Shown: positions 25,034 through 33,929 of the stretch, piece after piece
Layout of the letters: each line of letters begins with the position of its first letter
How positions within the stretch are numbered: position 1 is the first letter of the stretch
Origin: Kitasatospora phosalacinea
GTDB lineage: Bacteria; Actinomycetota; Actinomycetes; Streptomycetales; Streptomycetaceae
NCBI RefSeq assembly: GCF_030268885.1
Contig: NZ_BSSA01000030.1
Coordinates: 39,140-103,139, forward strand
Length of the DNA: 64,000 bases
Direction: 5' to 3'
The notes under the pieces: model-generated
What the model was told of the DNA's origin: nothing
Seen by the model: the letters and a program-made list of their open reading frames with translations, nothing else
Databases searched by the model: none
Position numbers and translations under genes: made by a program

Positions 25034-26974
25034 ACGGACAGCAGACGAGCGCGACCCGACTGGCTCACCCACCCGCTGCGCTGGCAGCGCGGCCCCGTGC
25101 CCTGGGCGGCGACCGTGCGCGGCGCGGCCGGGATGGCGGTGCCGCTCGGGCTCGCCGTCGCCGCCGGACGGCCCGCCGAGGGCGTGCTGGCCGGGCTCGG
25201 CGCGATGTTCGCGGGCGTCAACGACCGTCCCGCCGGGCGGCGCACCGGCGCCGTCCAGCAGGCCGTGCCCGCGCTCGCCGGAGCCCTCGGCCTGCTGCTG
25301 GGCGCCGCCACCGGCTGGTGGGCGGTACCGCTGCTGGGTGCGGTCGGCGTGCTCTGCGGGGCGATCAGCGTCACCGGGCCGGTCGCCTCCGCCGCGGCCG
25401 TCCAGCTGATGGTGCTGACCGTGCTCGGCTGCGGCATGCCCGTCCCGCTGCCCGGCTGGGCCAAGGCCGCCTGCTACCTGGCCGGCGCCGGCTGGCTCCT
25501 GCTGCTGCGCCAACTCACCACCCACCCGCGGCCCCTGCACGCCGAACGGCAGGCCGTCGCCGCCGTCTTCGACGCCCTCGCCGACGCCCTCGACGCGACC
25601 GGCACCGACCGCGCCGAGACCGCCCGCCGCCGCCTCACCGCCGCCCTCGACCGGGCCGGGGAACAGCTGCGCACCGACCACCGGCACACCCGCACCCTGC
25701 GCACCCGGCTCGCCGCCGCGTCCGCCCTCAGCGAGGCGGGCGTCGCCCTGCTGCGCGACGCCCGCCCGCTGCCCGCCCGGCTCGCCACCGGCCCGCGCCG
25801 CCTCGCCGCCGCCGTCCGCGCCGACCGCCTCCCCGGCCCGCTGCCCGTCCCCGCCGCCGAGACGCCCGCGGCCGCGGCCTTCGACCGGGCCGTGCTGCAG
25901 GCCGCCACCGCCTTCGGCGGGACGCCGCAGCCCCCGGGGCCCCGCGAACGGGCCCGCCGCCACGGGCTGCGCCGCCGGCTGGCCGGCTGGGTGCTGGGGG
26001 TGCGGCCGCAGCGGCGCCCCGGAGCGGTGCCGGGCGTGCGCCCGTGGGGACGGGCCGGGCGGGCGTACGGGGTGCGGGTCGGGGTGTGCGTGGCCGCCAG
26101 CGCGGCGCTCGCGCTCGGCCTGCGGGCCGGGCACTGGTACTGGCTGCCGGTCACCGCCGCGTTCCTGGTCAAGCCCGACCTGGGTCCGCTGTTCTCCCGG
26201 GTCGTCAACCGCTTCGCCGGGACGGTCGCCGGGGTCCTGCTGGTCGCCGCGCTCGCGCCCGCGCTGCCCGACCCGTGGTGGCCGGTCGCCGCGGTGGCCG
26301 CGACCGGGGCGCTGATACCCGTCGCGCAGCGCCACTTCGCCGCGCAGACCGCCGTCATCACCGTCACCGTGCTGGCCTTCGTCACCACCGGCGGCGACCG
26401 CGGCGCCGCCCCCGGGCGGCTCACCGACACCACGCTGGCCTGCGTCCTCGTCCTGCTGGTCGGCCACCTCCCCGGCCTCGCCGACACCCGGGCCCGGGTC
26501 GGCCAGCGCGCCGCGCACGCCCTGCGGCACACCCAGCGCTACCTCGACCACGTCCTGCTGACCGAGCGCCAGGACCGGGCCCGCCCCACCGACGACGCCG
26601 TCGCCGCCCGCCGCGCCGAACTGCGCCGCACCGCCTACCGCGCCCTCGCCCAGGCCCGCGCCGCCGCCGAGACCGCCGCCGCCGAACTCCGCCCCGGCGC
26701 CCCCGCCGAACCCGACTGGCTGCGCCTGACCGTCCACGCCGAACGCCTCGCCGACGCCGCCACCGCGTACGCCGTCGCCCGCGACCACGGGACCCCCGTC
26801 CCCGCCACCCCCGCCGCGGCCCGCACCCTCACCCGCACCCTCGCCGCGGCCGCCGACGCCCTCGACCACCCCGGCCCCGTCCCCGTCCCGCCCGCCGCCC
26901 CCGCCGCACTGCCCCCCGAACTCGACGGCGTCGCGACCGAGGTCCGCCGCATCCGGGCCCTGTCGGCCGGCTGA
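25034..26974 (+). CDS. FUSC-family aromatic acid exporter-like membrane protein, possible ACG start
   Basis: From the ACG at 25034 the product has 646 residues. The N-terminal half has six hydrophobic segments (for example GMAVPLGLAVAAGRP and LAGALGLLLGAATGWWAVPLLG), then a soluble helical region (about 170-340). A second membrane block (VCVAASAALALGLRAGHWYWLPVTAAFLVKPDLGPLFSRVVNRFAGTVAGVLL) is the FUSC signature of efflux proteins related to AaeB/YccS. A GGAGGGGG at 25021-25028 is followed by an ACG in frame at ideal distance. There is no ATG, GTG or TTG in frame nearby; the next GTG is 25097. TAGGCT at 24984 is a likely -10. Confidence 0.8.
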   Translation, partial: TDSRRARPDWLTHPLRWQRGPVPWAATVRGAAGMAVPLGLAVAAGRPAEGVLAGLGAMFAGVNDRPAGRRTGAVQQAVPALAGALGLLLGAATGWWAVPLLGAVGVLCGAISVTGPVASAAAVQLMVLTVLGCGMPVPLPGWAKAACYLAGAGWLLLLRQLTTHPRPLHAERQAVAAVFDALADALDATGTDRAETARRRLTAALDRAGEQLRTDHRHTRTLRTRLAAASALSEAGVALLRDARPLPARLATGPRRLAAAVRADRLPGPLPVPAAETPAAAAFDRAVLQAATAFGGTPQPPGPRERARRHGLRRRLAGWVLGVRPQRRPGAVPGVRPWGRAGRAYGVRVGVCVAASAALALGLRAGHWYWLPVTAAFLVKPDLGPLFSRVVNRFAGTVAGVLLVAALAPALPDPWWPVAAVAATGALIPVAQRHFAAQTAVITVTVLAFVTTGGDRGAAPGRLTDTTLACVLVLLVGHLPGLADTRARVGQRAAHALRHTQRYLDHVLLTERQDRARPTDDAVAARRAELRRTAYRALAQARAAAETAAAELRPGAPAEPDWLRLTVHAERLADAATAYAVARDHGTPVPATPAAARTLTRTLAAAADALDHPGPVPVPPAAPAALPPELDGVATEVRRIRALSAG

Positions 26975-27133
26975 GCACGCCCCGCCCGGAGCACCCACCG
27001 CGCCGCGGAGGCGGAGAACACCCGGCCCGGTGGCGGTGCGGGGCGGTAGCCTGCGGGTCCGGGCCCGCCGCCGGGCTCCGCGGGGCGGACGGCGGGGCGC
27101 GGCAGGGGACTTCGGACGGACGGGGGCGGGAGC

Positions 27134-28162
27134 ATGGACGGCAGAGGGACGGCGGCGGAGGGCAGACGGCCGACCTTGGAGGCGGTCGCCGCGCGGGCGG
27201 GCGTCGGGCGGGGCACCGCGTCCCGGGTGGTCAACGGGGCGGAGAACGTCAGCAGCAAGGCGCGGGAGGCGGTGCTCCGGGCGATCGGCGAGCTCGGCTA
27301 CGTGCCCAACAACCTGGCCCGGGGCCTGGTGCGGCGCCGCACCGACACCGTCGCGCTGGTGATGGGCGTCTCCGAGGACACCGTCTGGGACGAGCCCTAC
27401 TTCTCCGTCCTGGTCCGCGGCATCAAGCGCGGGCTCGCCGGGACGGGGCTCCAACTGCTGCTCGCCATCGCCCAGTCGGCGCCGGAGGAGGAGCAGCTGA
27501 TGCGCTACCTGACGGCCCAGCACGTCGACGGCGTCCTACTGACCTCGTTGCACGGCAACGACCCGATGCCCCGCCACCTGGAGGAGAGCGGCATCCCCAC
27601 CGTGGTCATCGGCGCCCCCATCGGCTTCGACCCGCCCTGCTGCGTGGACGTGGACAACCGCGACGGCGCCCGACGCGCCGTCCGCCACCTCGCCCGGCAG
27701 GGGCGCCGCCGGATCGCCACCATCACCGGCCCGCAGGACACCCGGCCCGGCCTGCAGCGCCTCCAGGGGTTCCACGACGCGCTCGCCGCCGCCGCGCTGC
27801 CCGCCGGGCCGGTCGCCCACGGCGACTTCTCCGCCGACTCCGGGGCACGCGCGATGCAGGAGCTGCTCCGGCGCGACCCGGGACTCGACGCCGTCTTCGC
27901 CGCCTCGGACAGCATGGCGATCGGCGCGATGCGGGTCCTGAAGGAGCAGGGGCGCCGCGTCCCCGAGGACGTCGCGGTGGTCGGCTTCGACGACTCGCCC
28001 ATCGCCGTGCACACCGACCCGCCGCTGACCTCCGTCCACCAGCCGCTGGAGAAGATGGGCCGGGAGATGACGCGGATGCTGATCGCCCGGATCAACGGCG
28101 AGACGGTGGACCGCCCGATGGTGGTCTTCGAACCGCAACTGGTGGTGCGGGACTCCACCTGA
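27134..28162 (+). CDS. LacI-family regulator (first copy)
   Basis: The product has 342 residues. The N-terminal helix-turn-helix is TLEAVAARAGVGRGTASRVVNGAENVS, the hinge helix GYVPNNLARGLVRRRTDTVALVMG, then a periplasmic-binding-type core ending VGFDDSPIAVHTDPPLTSVHQP. It lies between the FUSC gene and two adjacent oxygenase genes on the same strand. A near-perfect LacI-type operator lies at 30258-30271 in front of the MFS gene, so it probably controls that gene and perhaps the oxygenases. The effector, normally a sugar or nucleoside, is not known. Confidence 0.9.
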   Translation: MDGRGTAAEGRRPTLEAVAARAGVGRGTASRVVNGAENVSSKAREAVLRAIGELGYVPNNLARGLVRRRTDTVALVMGVSEDTVWDEPYFSVLVRGIKRGLAGTGLQLLLAIAQSAPEEEQLMRYLTAQHVDGVLLTSLHGNDPMPRHLEESGIPTVVIGAPIGFDPPCCVDVDNRDGARRAVRHLARQGRRRIATITGPQDTRPGLQRLQGFHDALAAAALPAGPVAHGDFSADSGARAMQELLRRDPGLDAVFAASDSMAIGAMRVLKEQGRRVPEDVAVVGFDDSPIAVHTDPPLTSVHQPLEKMGREMTRMLIARINGETVDRPMVVFEPQLVVRDST

Positions 28163-28190
28163 GCCCGCCCACCCCCCTCGGTGGAGTCAG

Positions 28191-28220
28191 TGAACGACAG
28201 CGAACGGCAGCGAACGGCAG
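28191..28220. repeat. Three tandem 10-bp repeats before the first AlkB-like gene
   Basis: TGAACGACAG, CGAACGGCAG and CGAACGGCAG follow one another, ending 10 bp before the ATG at 28231. The 10-bp period is close to one helical turn, so repeats would face the same side of the DNA. Confidence 0.6.
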
Positions 28221-28230
28221 GTGCAGTGCG

Positions 28231-29439
28231 ATGGACGCGGCAGAACGGGCGGAGGCCCGCCTCGACGACTCCGGCCACGTGCTGGTCGTGCCCCGGCGGG
28301 CGCGGGAGGAGGAGGCGGCGGTCGGCGACTTCTTCGGCGCCGTGGTCACGCCGGAGGAACTGGCCTCCGGCGCGGTCGACCTCACCGGGCGGACCGTCCA
28401 CCTGCACCCCGACGCGGCCGCGACCGACCCGGCCCTGCTGCGCGCCGCCGACCGGGTGCTCACCGACCCGGGCCGGGCACCGCGGCGGGTCGGCGGCCCG
28501 GGGGGCCAGGACGGCCCCGGCCCGGCCCTCGGCGTGTACTACCGCCGGTTCTTCGACCCCGCCGAGGGCCACTTCCGGCGGATCAGCACCGAGCACGCGT
28601 TCCAGTCGCTGACCGAGTCCACCAAGCCCGGGACGGCCCACCGCAGCGGCATCTACCTGACGCCCGTCACCGCGGACGGCGCCGACCTGCACTTCCGCCT
28701 GCTGCGCTGCTCCACCAACCTCTCCGGCCCCACCGAGGGCTTCCGTGCCACCGACACCCGCATCGTCGAGGCCCTGAACCGGGAGGCCGCCACCGTCCTG
28801 CGGGGCCACGCGCCGCTGAACCACGTCCTCGCGCAGATCTACCACAACACCCCGGCCGCGGCCGGGCGCAAGCAGTCCAAGGCCCGGATCTCGGCCCACG
28901 CCGACAAGACCAAGGACATGCCCGCCAACGGCCTGATGGCCTTCTGCACCTTCTACGACGAGCGGCTCGACACCCTGCCGCCGCTGCCGGCGGACCCCGA
29001 CGACCGCGGCCTGAACGGCGTCAGCGCGCTGACCGGGCTGCGCTTCCGCCGCAAGGAGCAGCCCGCGCCACCGGGAACGGGCCCGCTGCCCGCGCAGTTC
29101 ACGGTGACGCTGCACCCCGGCTCGGTCCTGCTCCTGCCGCTCTCCACCAACCGCCTCTACACCCACGAGATCCGGCCCTCCGCGCTGGACGCCGCCCTGC
29201 TCCCGACCCGCCTCGGGTACGTGGTGCGCTGCTCGAACGCCGAAGCCGTCCACCGGGACGGCCGCACGTACCTCAAGACCGCCGACGGGCCGGTCGAACT
29301 CGGGCCGCCCACCGAGGCCGGGACGGACGAACTGCGCCGCCGGTACGCCGAGGAGAACCGCAGCACCTCCTTCGTCGACTACGGCGCGCGGTTCCCGTTC
29401 AGCCTGAACGAGGGGGACTACCGTGCCCCGCGCCCCTGA
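28231..29439 (+). CDS. AlkB-like 2-oxoglutarate/Fe(II) oxygenase (first of a tandem pair)
   Basis: The product has 402 residues. The first 210 residues are an unassigned, mostly helical region. The catalytic double-stranded beta-helix then shows ISAHADKTKDM (His223-x-Asp225), YTHEIRPS (His312), and LPTRLGYVVRCS with Arg327 and Arg333. The H-x-D...H iron triad with two Arg six residues apart resembles the AlkB/ALKBH arrangement for 2-oxoglutarate. No DNA-repair gene is near, and the substrate could be a nucleic acid, protein or small molecule. The 3' end overlaps the second oxygenase gene by 17 bp, so the two are coupled. Start ATG 28231. Confidence 0.65.
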   Translation: MDAAERAEARLDDSGHVLVVPRRAREEEAAVGDFFGAVVTPEELASGAVDLTGRTVHLHPDAAATDPALLRAADRVLTDPGRAPRRVGGPGGQDGPGPALGVYYRRFFDPAEGHFRRISTEHAFQSLTESTKPGTAHRSGIYLTPVTADGADLHFRLLRCSTNLSGPTEGFRATDTRIVEALNREAATVLRGHAPLNHVLAQIYHNTPAAAGRKQSKARISAHADKTKDMPANGLMAFCTFYDERLDTLPPLPADPDDRGLNGVSALTGLRFRRKEQPAPPGTGPLPAQFTVTLHPGSVLLLPLSTNRLYTHEIRPSALDAALLPTRLGYVVRCSNAEAVHRDGRTYLKTADGPVELGPPTEAGTDELRRRYAEENRSTSFVDYGARFPFSLNEGDYRAPRP

Positions 29440-30196
29440 GCCCGCCGCGGACGTCCGCACCCACCACCTGCCGACCGGCCGGGACCTGTTCGCCGAGCTG
29501 TCCGCGGCCACCCGCTGGGAGGAGGTCGGCAAGGGCCGCTGCAGCGCCGTGCTGGTGCGGCCGGACGCGGCGGGCGGCGTGCCGCTGGTGCGCACCACCG
29601 CCCGGTACGCGCACCCGGCGCAGCGCTTCCGGCCGGTGCACGCGTGGCTGGCGGAGCAGGTCCGCGAACGCGCCGGGCTGCCGGACGCGTTCGACAACGC
29701 CCTCGCCGAGGTCTACACCCGCGCCTACACCAGGATGGGCGCCCACAGCGACCTCGCCCTCGACCTGGCCGAGGGCTCGTCCATCGCCGTCTTCTCCTGC
29801 TACCGGGACGCCGCGGCGGTGCTGCCGCGCACCCTGCGGGTCCAGGCCAAGGAGGACGGGGGCGGTGAGTTCGAGGTGCCGCTGCTGCACCACGGCGTCG
29901 TGGTGTTCTCCGTCGCGGCCAACCGGCGGCTGCGGCACCGGATCGTGCTGGACCCGCCCGCCCGGGCGGTGGACAACGAGTGGCTGGGGGTGACCTTCCG
30001 GACCTCGCGGACCAGGCTCGACTTCCGCGACGGGCGCCCGCACCTCCCGGACGGACAGGGGGAGTTGACGCTCGCCACCGAGGAGCAGCGCAGCGAGTTC
30101 CACCGGCTGCGGCGCCGCGAGAACGCGGAGAGCGACTTCCGCTACCCGCCGCTGGCGTACACCGTCAGCGAGAGCGACCTGCTGCCGCCGCACTGA
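29423..30196 (+). CDS. AlkB-like 2-oxoglutarate/Fe(II) oxygenase (second of a tandem pair)
   Basis: The product has 257 residues. MGAHSDLALDLAEGSS gives His108-x-Asp110, LRHRIVLDP gives His172, and GVTFRTSRTRLDF (Arg193, Arg196, Arg198) matches the AlkB C-terminal R-x-x-x-x-R region. The fold is like that of the upstream protein but shorter and without its N-terminal domain. The N terminus (residues about 15-50) is a helical lid. The start is GTG 29423, inside the end of the first oxygenase gene. Two different AlkB-like subunits in tandem may be a heteromer or two successive oxidations. Confidence 0.65.
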   Translation: MPRAPEPAADVRTHHLPTGRDLFAELSAATRWEEVGKGRCSAVLVRPDAAGGVPLVRTTARYAHPAQRFRPVHAWLAEQVRERAGLPDAFDNALAEVYTRAYTRMGAHSDLALDLAEGSSIAVFSCYRDAAAVLPRTLRVQAKEDGGGEFEVPLLHHGVVVFSVAANRRLRHRIVLDPPARAVDNEWLGVTFRTSRTRLDFRDGRPHLPDGQGELTLATEEQRSEFHRLRRRENAESDFRYPPLAYTVSESDLLPPH

Positions 30197-30241
30197 CCGC
30201 CCGGTGGGCGGACCGCGGGCAGCGGGCGTCGGCGGGGCCGG

Positions 30242-30271
30242 TAGACTCGGCGGGCACTGACAACGTTGACA
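30242..30271 (+). promoter_or_regulatory. Promoter -10 and LacI-type operator before the MFS gene
   Basis: TAGACT (30242-30247) is a -10 candidate. TGACAACGTTGACA (30258-30271) differs at one base from the palindrome TGACAACGTTGTCA, a classical LacI-family operator with a central CG. It would lie just downstream of the transcription start. Confidence 0.5.
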
Positions 30272-30320
30272 TCCGCCTCGGTGCACCGCCGGACCCGCCC
30301 CGCCCGCCTGGAGTACCCGC

Positions 30321-31529
30321 ATGCCACTGGCGCTCGTCGCCCTCGCCGTCACCGCGTTCGCGATCGGCACCACCGAGTTCTCCGCGATGGGGCTGCTCCC
30401 GCAGATCGCCCACGGCCTGGACCGGACGATCCCGCAGACCGGCTGGCTGATCTCGCTGTACGCGCTGGGCGTGGTGATCGGGGCGCCGCTGCTGACCGCG
30501 GTGGCCGCGAAGCTGCCGCGCAAGACGGTGCTGATCGGGCTCGCCGGGCTGTTCACCCTCGGCAACCTGCTGTGCGCCGTCGCCCCGAACTTCGCCTTCC
30601 TCGCGGTGGCCCGGCTGATCACCGGCCTGCCGCACGGCGCGTTCTTCGGCGCCGGGGCGGTCGCCGCCGCCGAGATGGCCGCCCCGCACCTGCGGGCCCG
30701 CGCCGTGTCGGTGATGTTCTCCGGGCTGACGGTCTCGAACATCCTCGGCGTGCCCGCCGCCACCCTGCTCGGCCAGCAGCTCGGCTGGCGGGCCGCGATG
30801 CTCGTCGTGGTGGTGATCGGCCTGCTCGGCGCCGCCGCCATCGCCCGCTTCGTCCCGCACCTGCCCAGCCACCCCGGCGCGGGGCTGCGCAGCGAACTCG
30901 CCACCTTCCGCAGCGGACAGCTCTGGCTGGCCCTGGCCACCGTGGTGTTCGGCTGCGCCGGACTGTTCGCCTGCTACACCTACATCACCCCCACCCTCAC
31001 CGAGGTCGCCGGGTTCGCCGAGGGCTCGGTCACCCTGGTCCTCGCCCTGTTCGGCGTCGGCATGACCATCGGCAACGTGATCGGCGGCTACGCGGCCGAC
31101 CGGGCGCTGCGCCCGTCGATCTGCGCGACCTTCCTGGCGATGGCCGCAGCGCTCGGCCTGTTCGCGCTCACCGCGCACAACCGCTGGTCGGCCGCCGCCA
31201 CGGTGGTGCTGATCGGCACGGCGGGCTTCGCCACCGTCCCGACCGTGCAGACCCTGGTCATCCAGAAGGCGCGCACCGCCCCCACACTGGCCTCCGCGAC
31301 CGTGCAGGGCGCCTTCAACCTGGCCAACGCGACGGGCGCCTGGCTCGGCGGCCTGGCCATCGACGCCGGGTTCGGCCTGACCTCGCCCTCGCTGGTCGGC
31401 GCGGGCCTGTCGCTGCTCGGCTTCGCGATCGCCGCCGCCTCCTGGTCGGTGGACCGCCGCACCCCGGTGGCCGTCGCCGACCGGCCGGTGGCGGCCGGGC
31501 CCGCGGAGGCGGTGGCCACGACGGGCTGA
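30321..31529 (+). CDS. MFS transporter (AraJ/drug-resistance DHA1-like)
   Basis: The product has 402 residues and 12 helices. AIGTTEFSAMGLLPQIAHGL with the early GTTEF is characteristic of the AraJ/Cml-type DHA1 branch, and LISLYALGVVIGAPLLTAVAAKLPRKTVLIGLAG is the loop 2-3 signature. It exports sugars, chloramphenicol-like drugs or unknown metabolites in relatives. It follows the two oxygenase genes by 125 bp, and the operator at 30258 links it to the LacI regulator. The ATG has GGAG upstream. Confidence 0.88.
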   Translation: MPLALVALAVTAFAIGTTEFSAMGLLPQIAHGLDRTIPQTGWLISLYALGVVIGAPLLTAVAAKLPRKTVLIGLAGLFTLGNLLCAVAPNFAFLAVARLITGLPHGAFFGAGAVAAAEMAAPHLRARAVSVMFSGLTVSNILGVPAATLLGQQLGWRAAMLVVVVIGLLGAAAIARFVPHLPSHPGAGLRSELATFRSGQLWLALATVVFGCAGLFACYTYITPTLTEVAGFAEGSVTLVLALFGVGMTIGNVIGGYAADRALRPSICATFLAMAAALGLFALTAHNRWSAAATVVLIGTAGFATVPTVQTLVIQKARTAPTLASATVQGAFNLANATGAWLGGLAIDAGFGLTSPSLVGAGLSLLGFAIAAASWSVDRRTPVAVADRPVAAGPAEAVATTG

Positions 31530-31637
31530 CGGGGCGGGCCAGCGGGGCTGGCCTCGACGGGACCGGGCGGTAGATGATCTTATGAGTCCGTCCGGGTCCT
31601 CGTGCGGGAGGCCCGCGCAGCCCGAAGGAGACCCCTC

Positions 31638-32615
31638 ATGACCAGCCCCGACACCCGCCCCGGCCGGGTCGGCGTCATGCTGCCCCGCGACCTGCCCGTG
31701 CACCAGCTCCTCCCGTACGCGCGCCGCGCCGAGGAGCTCGGCTTCGACGAACTGTGGGTGGTCGAGGACCTCGGCTGGCGCGGCGGCGTCGCCCAGGCCG
31801 CCAGCGTGCTCGCCGCCACCGAGCGGATCACCGTCGGCATCGGCATCCTGCCCGCCGGGGCCCGCAACGCCTGCTTCGCCGCGATGGAACTCGCCACCCT
31901 CGCCCAGCTCCACCCCGGCCGCCTCACCGCGGGCGTCGGCCACGGCATGCGCGCCTGGATGGAACAGGCCGGCGGCGCCTGGCCCGCCAGCCCGCTCACC
32001 CTGCTGCGCGAGTACGCCACCGCGCTGCGCACCCTGCTGCGCGGCCAGGACGGCCCCGCCGACGGCCGCTACGTGCGCTGCCACGGCGTGCGGCTGACCG
32101 AGACCCCCGAGGTGGTGCCGCCCGTGCTGCTGGGCGTGCGCGGCCCCCGGTCGCAGGCCCTGGCCGGGCAGGTCGCCGACGGCCTGCTGCTCGCCGAACC
32201 CGCCGCCCCCGCCTACGTCGCCGCCTCGCTGCGCCACCTCGGCCGCCGGGACGCCGAGGTGGTCACGTACGACGTCGCCGCCGTCGACGAGGACGGCGGG
32301 GCCGCCGTCGACCGCGTCCGGGCCGGGCTGGCCGCGATCGGCGAACCCGACTGGGCGCCGCACGTCGACCCGCTCCCGTTCGCCGCCGAGTTCCGCGCCC
32401 ACCGCGCCGCCAGCGCCGACGGCGCGCAGTTCGCCCGCACCCTGCCCGCCGAGTGGGTGCGCGCCCTCGCCGTCACCGGCACCCCCGCCGAGGCCCGGGC
32501 CGCGATCGCCGCCCGCCACGCGGCCGGGGCCACCTGCGTCGTCCTCGCCCCCGTCGGGCCCGACCCGCTGGGCGCCCTGAAGTCGCTTTCCCTCGCCCTG
32601 CCCGGCAACGGCTGA
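31638..32615 (+). CDS. LLM-class flavin/F420-dependent oxidoreductase
   Basis: The product has 325 residues and a TIM-barrel luciferase-like fold. VGVMLPRDLPVHQLLPYARRAEELGFDELWVVED is the N-terminal signature, TERITVGIGILP the second, and GRLTAGVGHGMRAWMEQAG the third. LLGVRGPRSQALAGQVADGLLLAEP is the C-terminal coenzyme-binding stretch of F420-dependent members. In actinomycetes such enzymes reduce or oxidise many small molecules. The ATG has AAGGAG 7 nt upstream. Its stop lies within a hairpin shared with the convergent PhyH gene. Confidence 0.85.
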   Translation: MTSPDTRPGRVGVMLPRDLPVHQLLPYARRAEELGFDELWVVEDLGWRGGVAQAASVLAATERITVGIGILPAGARNACFAAMELATLAQLHPGRLTAGVGHGMRAWMEQAGGAWPASPLTLLREYATALRTLLRGQDGPADGRYVRCHGVRLTETPEVVPPVLLGVRGPRSQALAGQVADGLLLAEPAAPAYVAASLRHLGRRDAEVVTYDVAAVDEDGGAAVDRVRAGLAAIGEPDWAPHVDPLPFAAEFRAHRAASADGAQFARTLPAEWVRALAVTGTPAEARAAIAARHAAGATCVVLAPVGPDPLGALKSLSLALPGNG

Positions 32616-32640
32616 CCCGGCGCCCGGAGCCGCCGGGTCA
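32613..32640. terminator. Hairpin containing both convergent stop codons
   Basis: Perfect 10-bp arms TGACCCGGCG / CGCCGGGTCA with an 8-nt loop. The left arm starts with the TGA of the F420-type gene and the right arm ends with the complement of the PhyH stop. Confidence 0.6.
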
Positions 32641-33741
32641 CAGCGGCGCGGTGCACCGGTCGGCCCAGGACAGGGCCGGTTCGAGCGGCTCGTACCAGGA
32701 GCTGAGGCCGAGCAGCCTGCTGCCGAGCTCGGTGAGCCGCGCCGTCGGGTAGCGCTTGGACTCGTCCAGGACCGGGGCGCCGTCGGGGGTGCCGCCCGTG
32801 GTGCGGTCCCAGCGCGGGGTGCGCAGGTGGCGCCAGGCGTCGACGCGGGACTTGCGCAGCCGCTCGTGCTCCTCCAGGGCGGGCGCCATCGACAGGTACT
32901 GCACGGCGCGCACGCCCCGCTCGGAGCGGTTGGGGGCGACGCCGTGCGCCAGCAGGCCGTTCCAGATCAGCAGGTCGCCGGGGTGCAGCTCGGGGCGGAC
33001 CAGCGGGAACTCGGCGCGGTCGACGGCCGGGCGCAGCGGGTCGCGGCCCGGCGGCTGGGCGAGCCGCCACGGCTCGAACCGGCGGAACAGCTCCGGGCTG
33101 CAGTGGAAGCCGCCGGTGTCCGGCGCGGTCTCGTTGAGCGCGATCAGCCCCTGCACCCGCTGCGGCGGCACGCCCAGGGAGGTGTCCACGTCCCAGTGCA
33201 GCTCGACCCCGTCGGAGCCGCGGTCGTCGGAGCAGCGGTCGACGGGGTCGAGGCGGGCCCGGTCGCGGCTGCCGCGGTTGGGCGGGTTGAGGTTGAGCCG
33301 GTCCAGGGTGACCCACAGCTCCTCGCAGTCCCAGACGTCCACGAAGGCGTCGTAGACCCGCTGGTCCTGCCGGCTGTCCCACTGCAGCTGGTGGTGGTAC
33401 GCCTCGACGAAGCCGTGGACGTGCAGCTCCCGGTCCAGGTCGGAGCGGAACGGCCGGTCGGTGAACCAGCCGGCCGGGTCGTGCGGGTCCAGGCCCTGGA
33501 ACTCCCAGGCGAAGTCGAGCATCCGGCGGGCGTGCTCGGCGGGCACCGCCTCGCGGACCACCACGTAGCCGTGGGTCTGCCAGTGCGCGAAGTCCTGCGG
33601 GGAGAGCACCCGCAGCGGACGGGACTTGGCCAGTTCGCGCAGGGTGTGCTGGGCGAGGAAGGACTCGCCGTCGGTGCTGAAGTACGGGCGGTCGCTCGCG
33701 GCCCGGTACAGGTGGGCGCGGCGGGACGGTGCGAACAGCAT
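32638..33741 (-). CDS. PhyH-like 2-oxoglutarate/Fe(II) oxygenase
   Basis: The product has 367 residues. The iron triad is LHWDVDTSLG (His182-x-Asp184) and NGLLAHGVAPNRSERG (His266), with the downstream Arg contacting 2-oxoglutarate. The N-terminal FAHWQTHGYVVVREAVPAEHA and the overall order match phytanoyl-CoA dioxygenase-like proteins, which hydroxylate lipids, amino acids or antibiotics. Start ATG 33741 with GGAGGGG upstream. About 190 bp further up is a GntR-type palindrome between promoter-like -35 and -10 sequences, so the gene is likely inducible. Its flanking gene is the STAND regulator. Confidence 0.8.
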   Translation of the reverse strand: MLFAPSRRAHLYRAASDRPYFSTDGESFLAQHTLRELAKSRPLRVLSPQDFAHWQTHGYVVVREAVPAEHARRMLDFAWEFQGLDPHDPAGWFTDRPFRSDLDRELHVHGFVEAYHHQLQWDSRQDQRVYDAFVDVWDCEELWVTLDRLNLNPPNRGSRDRARLDPVDRCSDDRGSDGVELHWDVDTSLGVPPQRVQGLIALNETAPDTGGFHCSPELFRRFEPWRLAQPPGRDPLRPAVDRAEFPLVRPELHPGDLLIWNGLLAHGVAPNRSERGVRAVQYLSMAPALEEHERLRKSRVDAWRHLRTPRWDRTTGGTPDGAPVLDESKRYPTARLTELGSRLLGLSSWYEPLEPALSWADRCTAPL

Positions 33742-33929
33742 GGGGAAACCCCTCCGAGGAGCGTGCGGGAGGCGGGCGGACGGCCGTGCGCCCCGGCGGC
33801 GGCCCGCGAGCACGGCAGCGGCCCGCGGACACGGCGGCGGGCCCGGCCGGGCGGTTGACCCGGCAGGGCAGGGGCGCGGGCGACGGGGAAGGGCGGCACG
33901 GGGAGTGCGCCGCGGTCGCTCCGATCGCC

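Noticed and set aside
27134..30196. DNA-alkylation repair function for the AlkB-like pair
   Set aside because: There is no ada, mug, uvr or recombination gene nearby, the regulator is LacI-type, and a transporter follows. Repair is not excluded but nothing here supports it.
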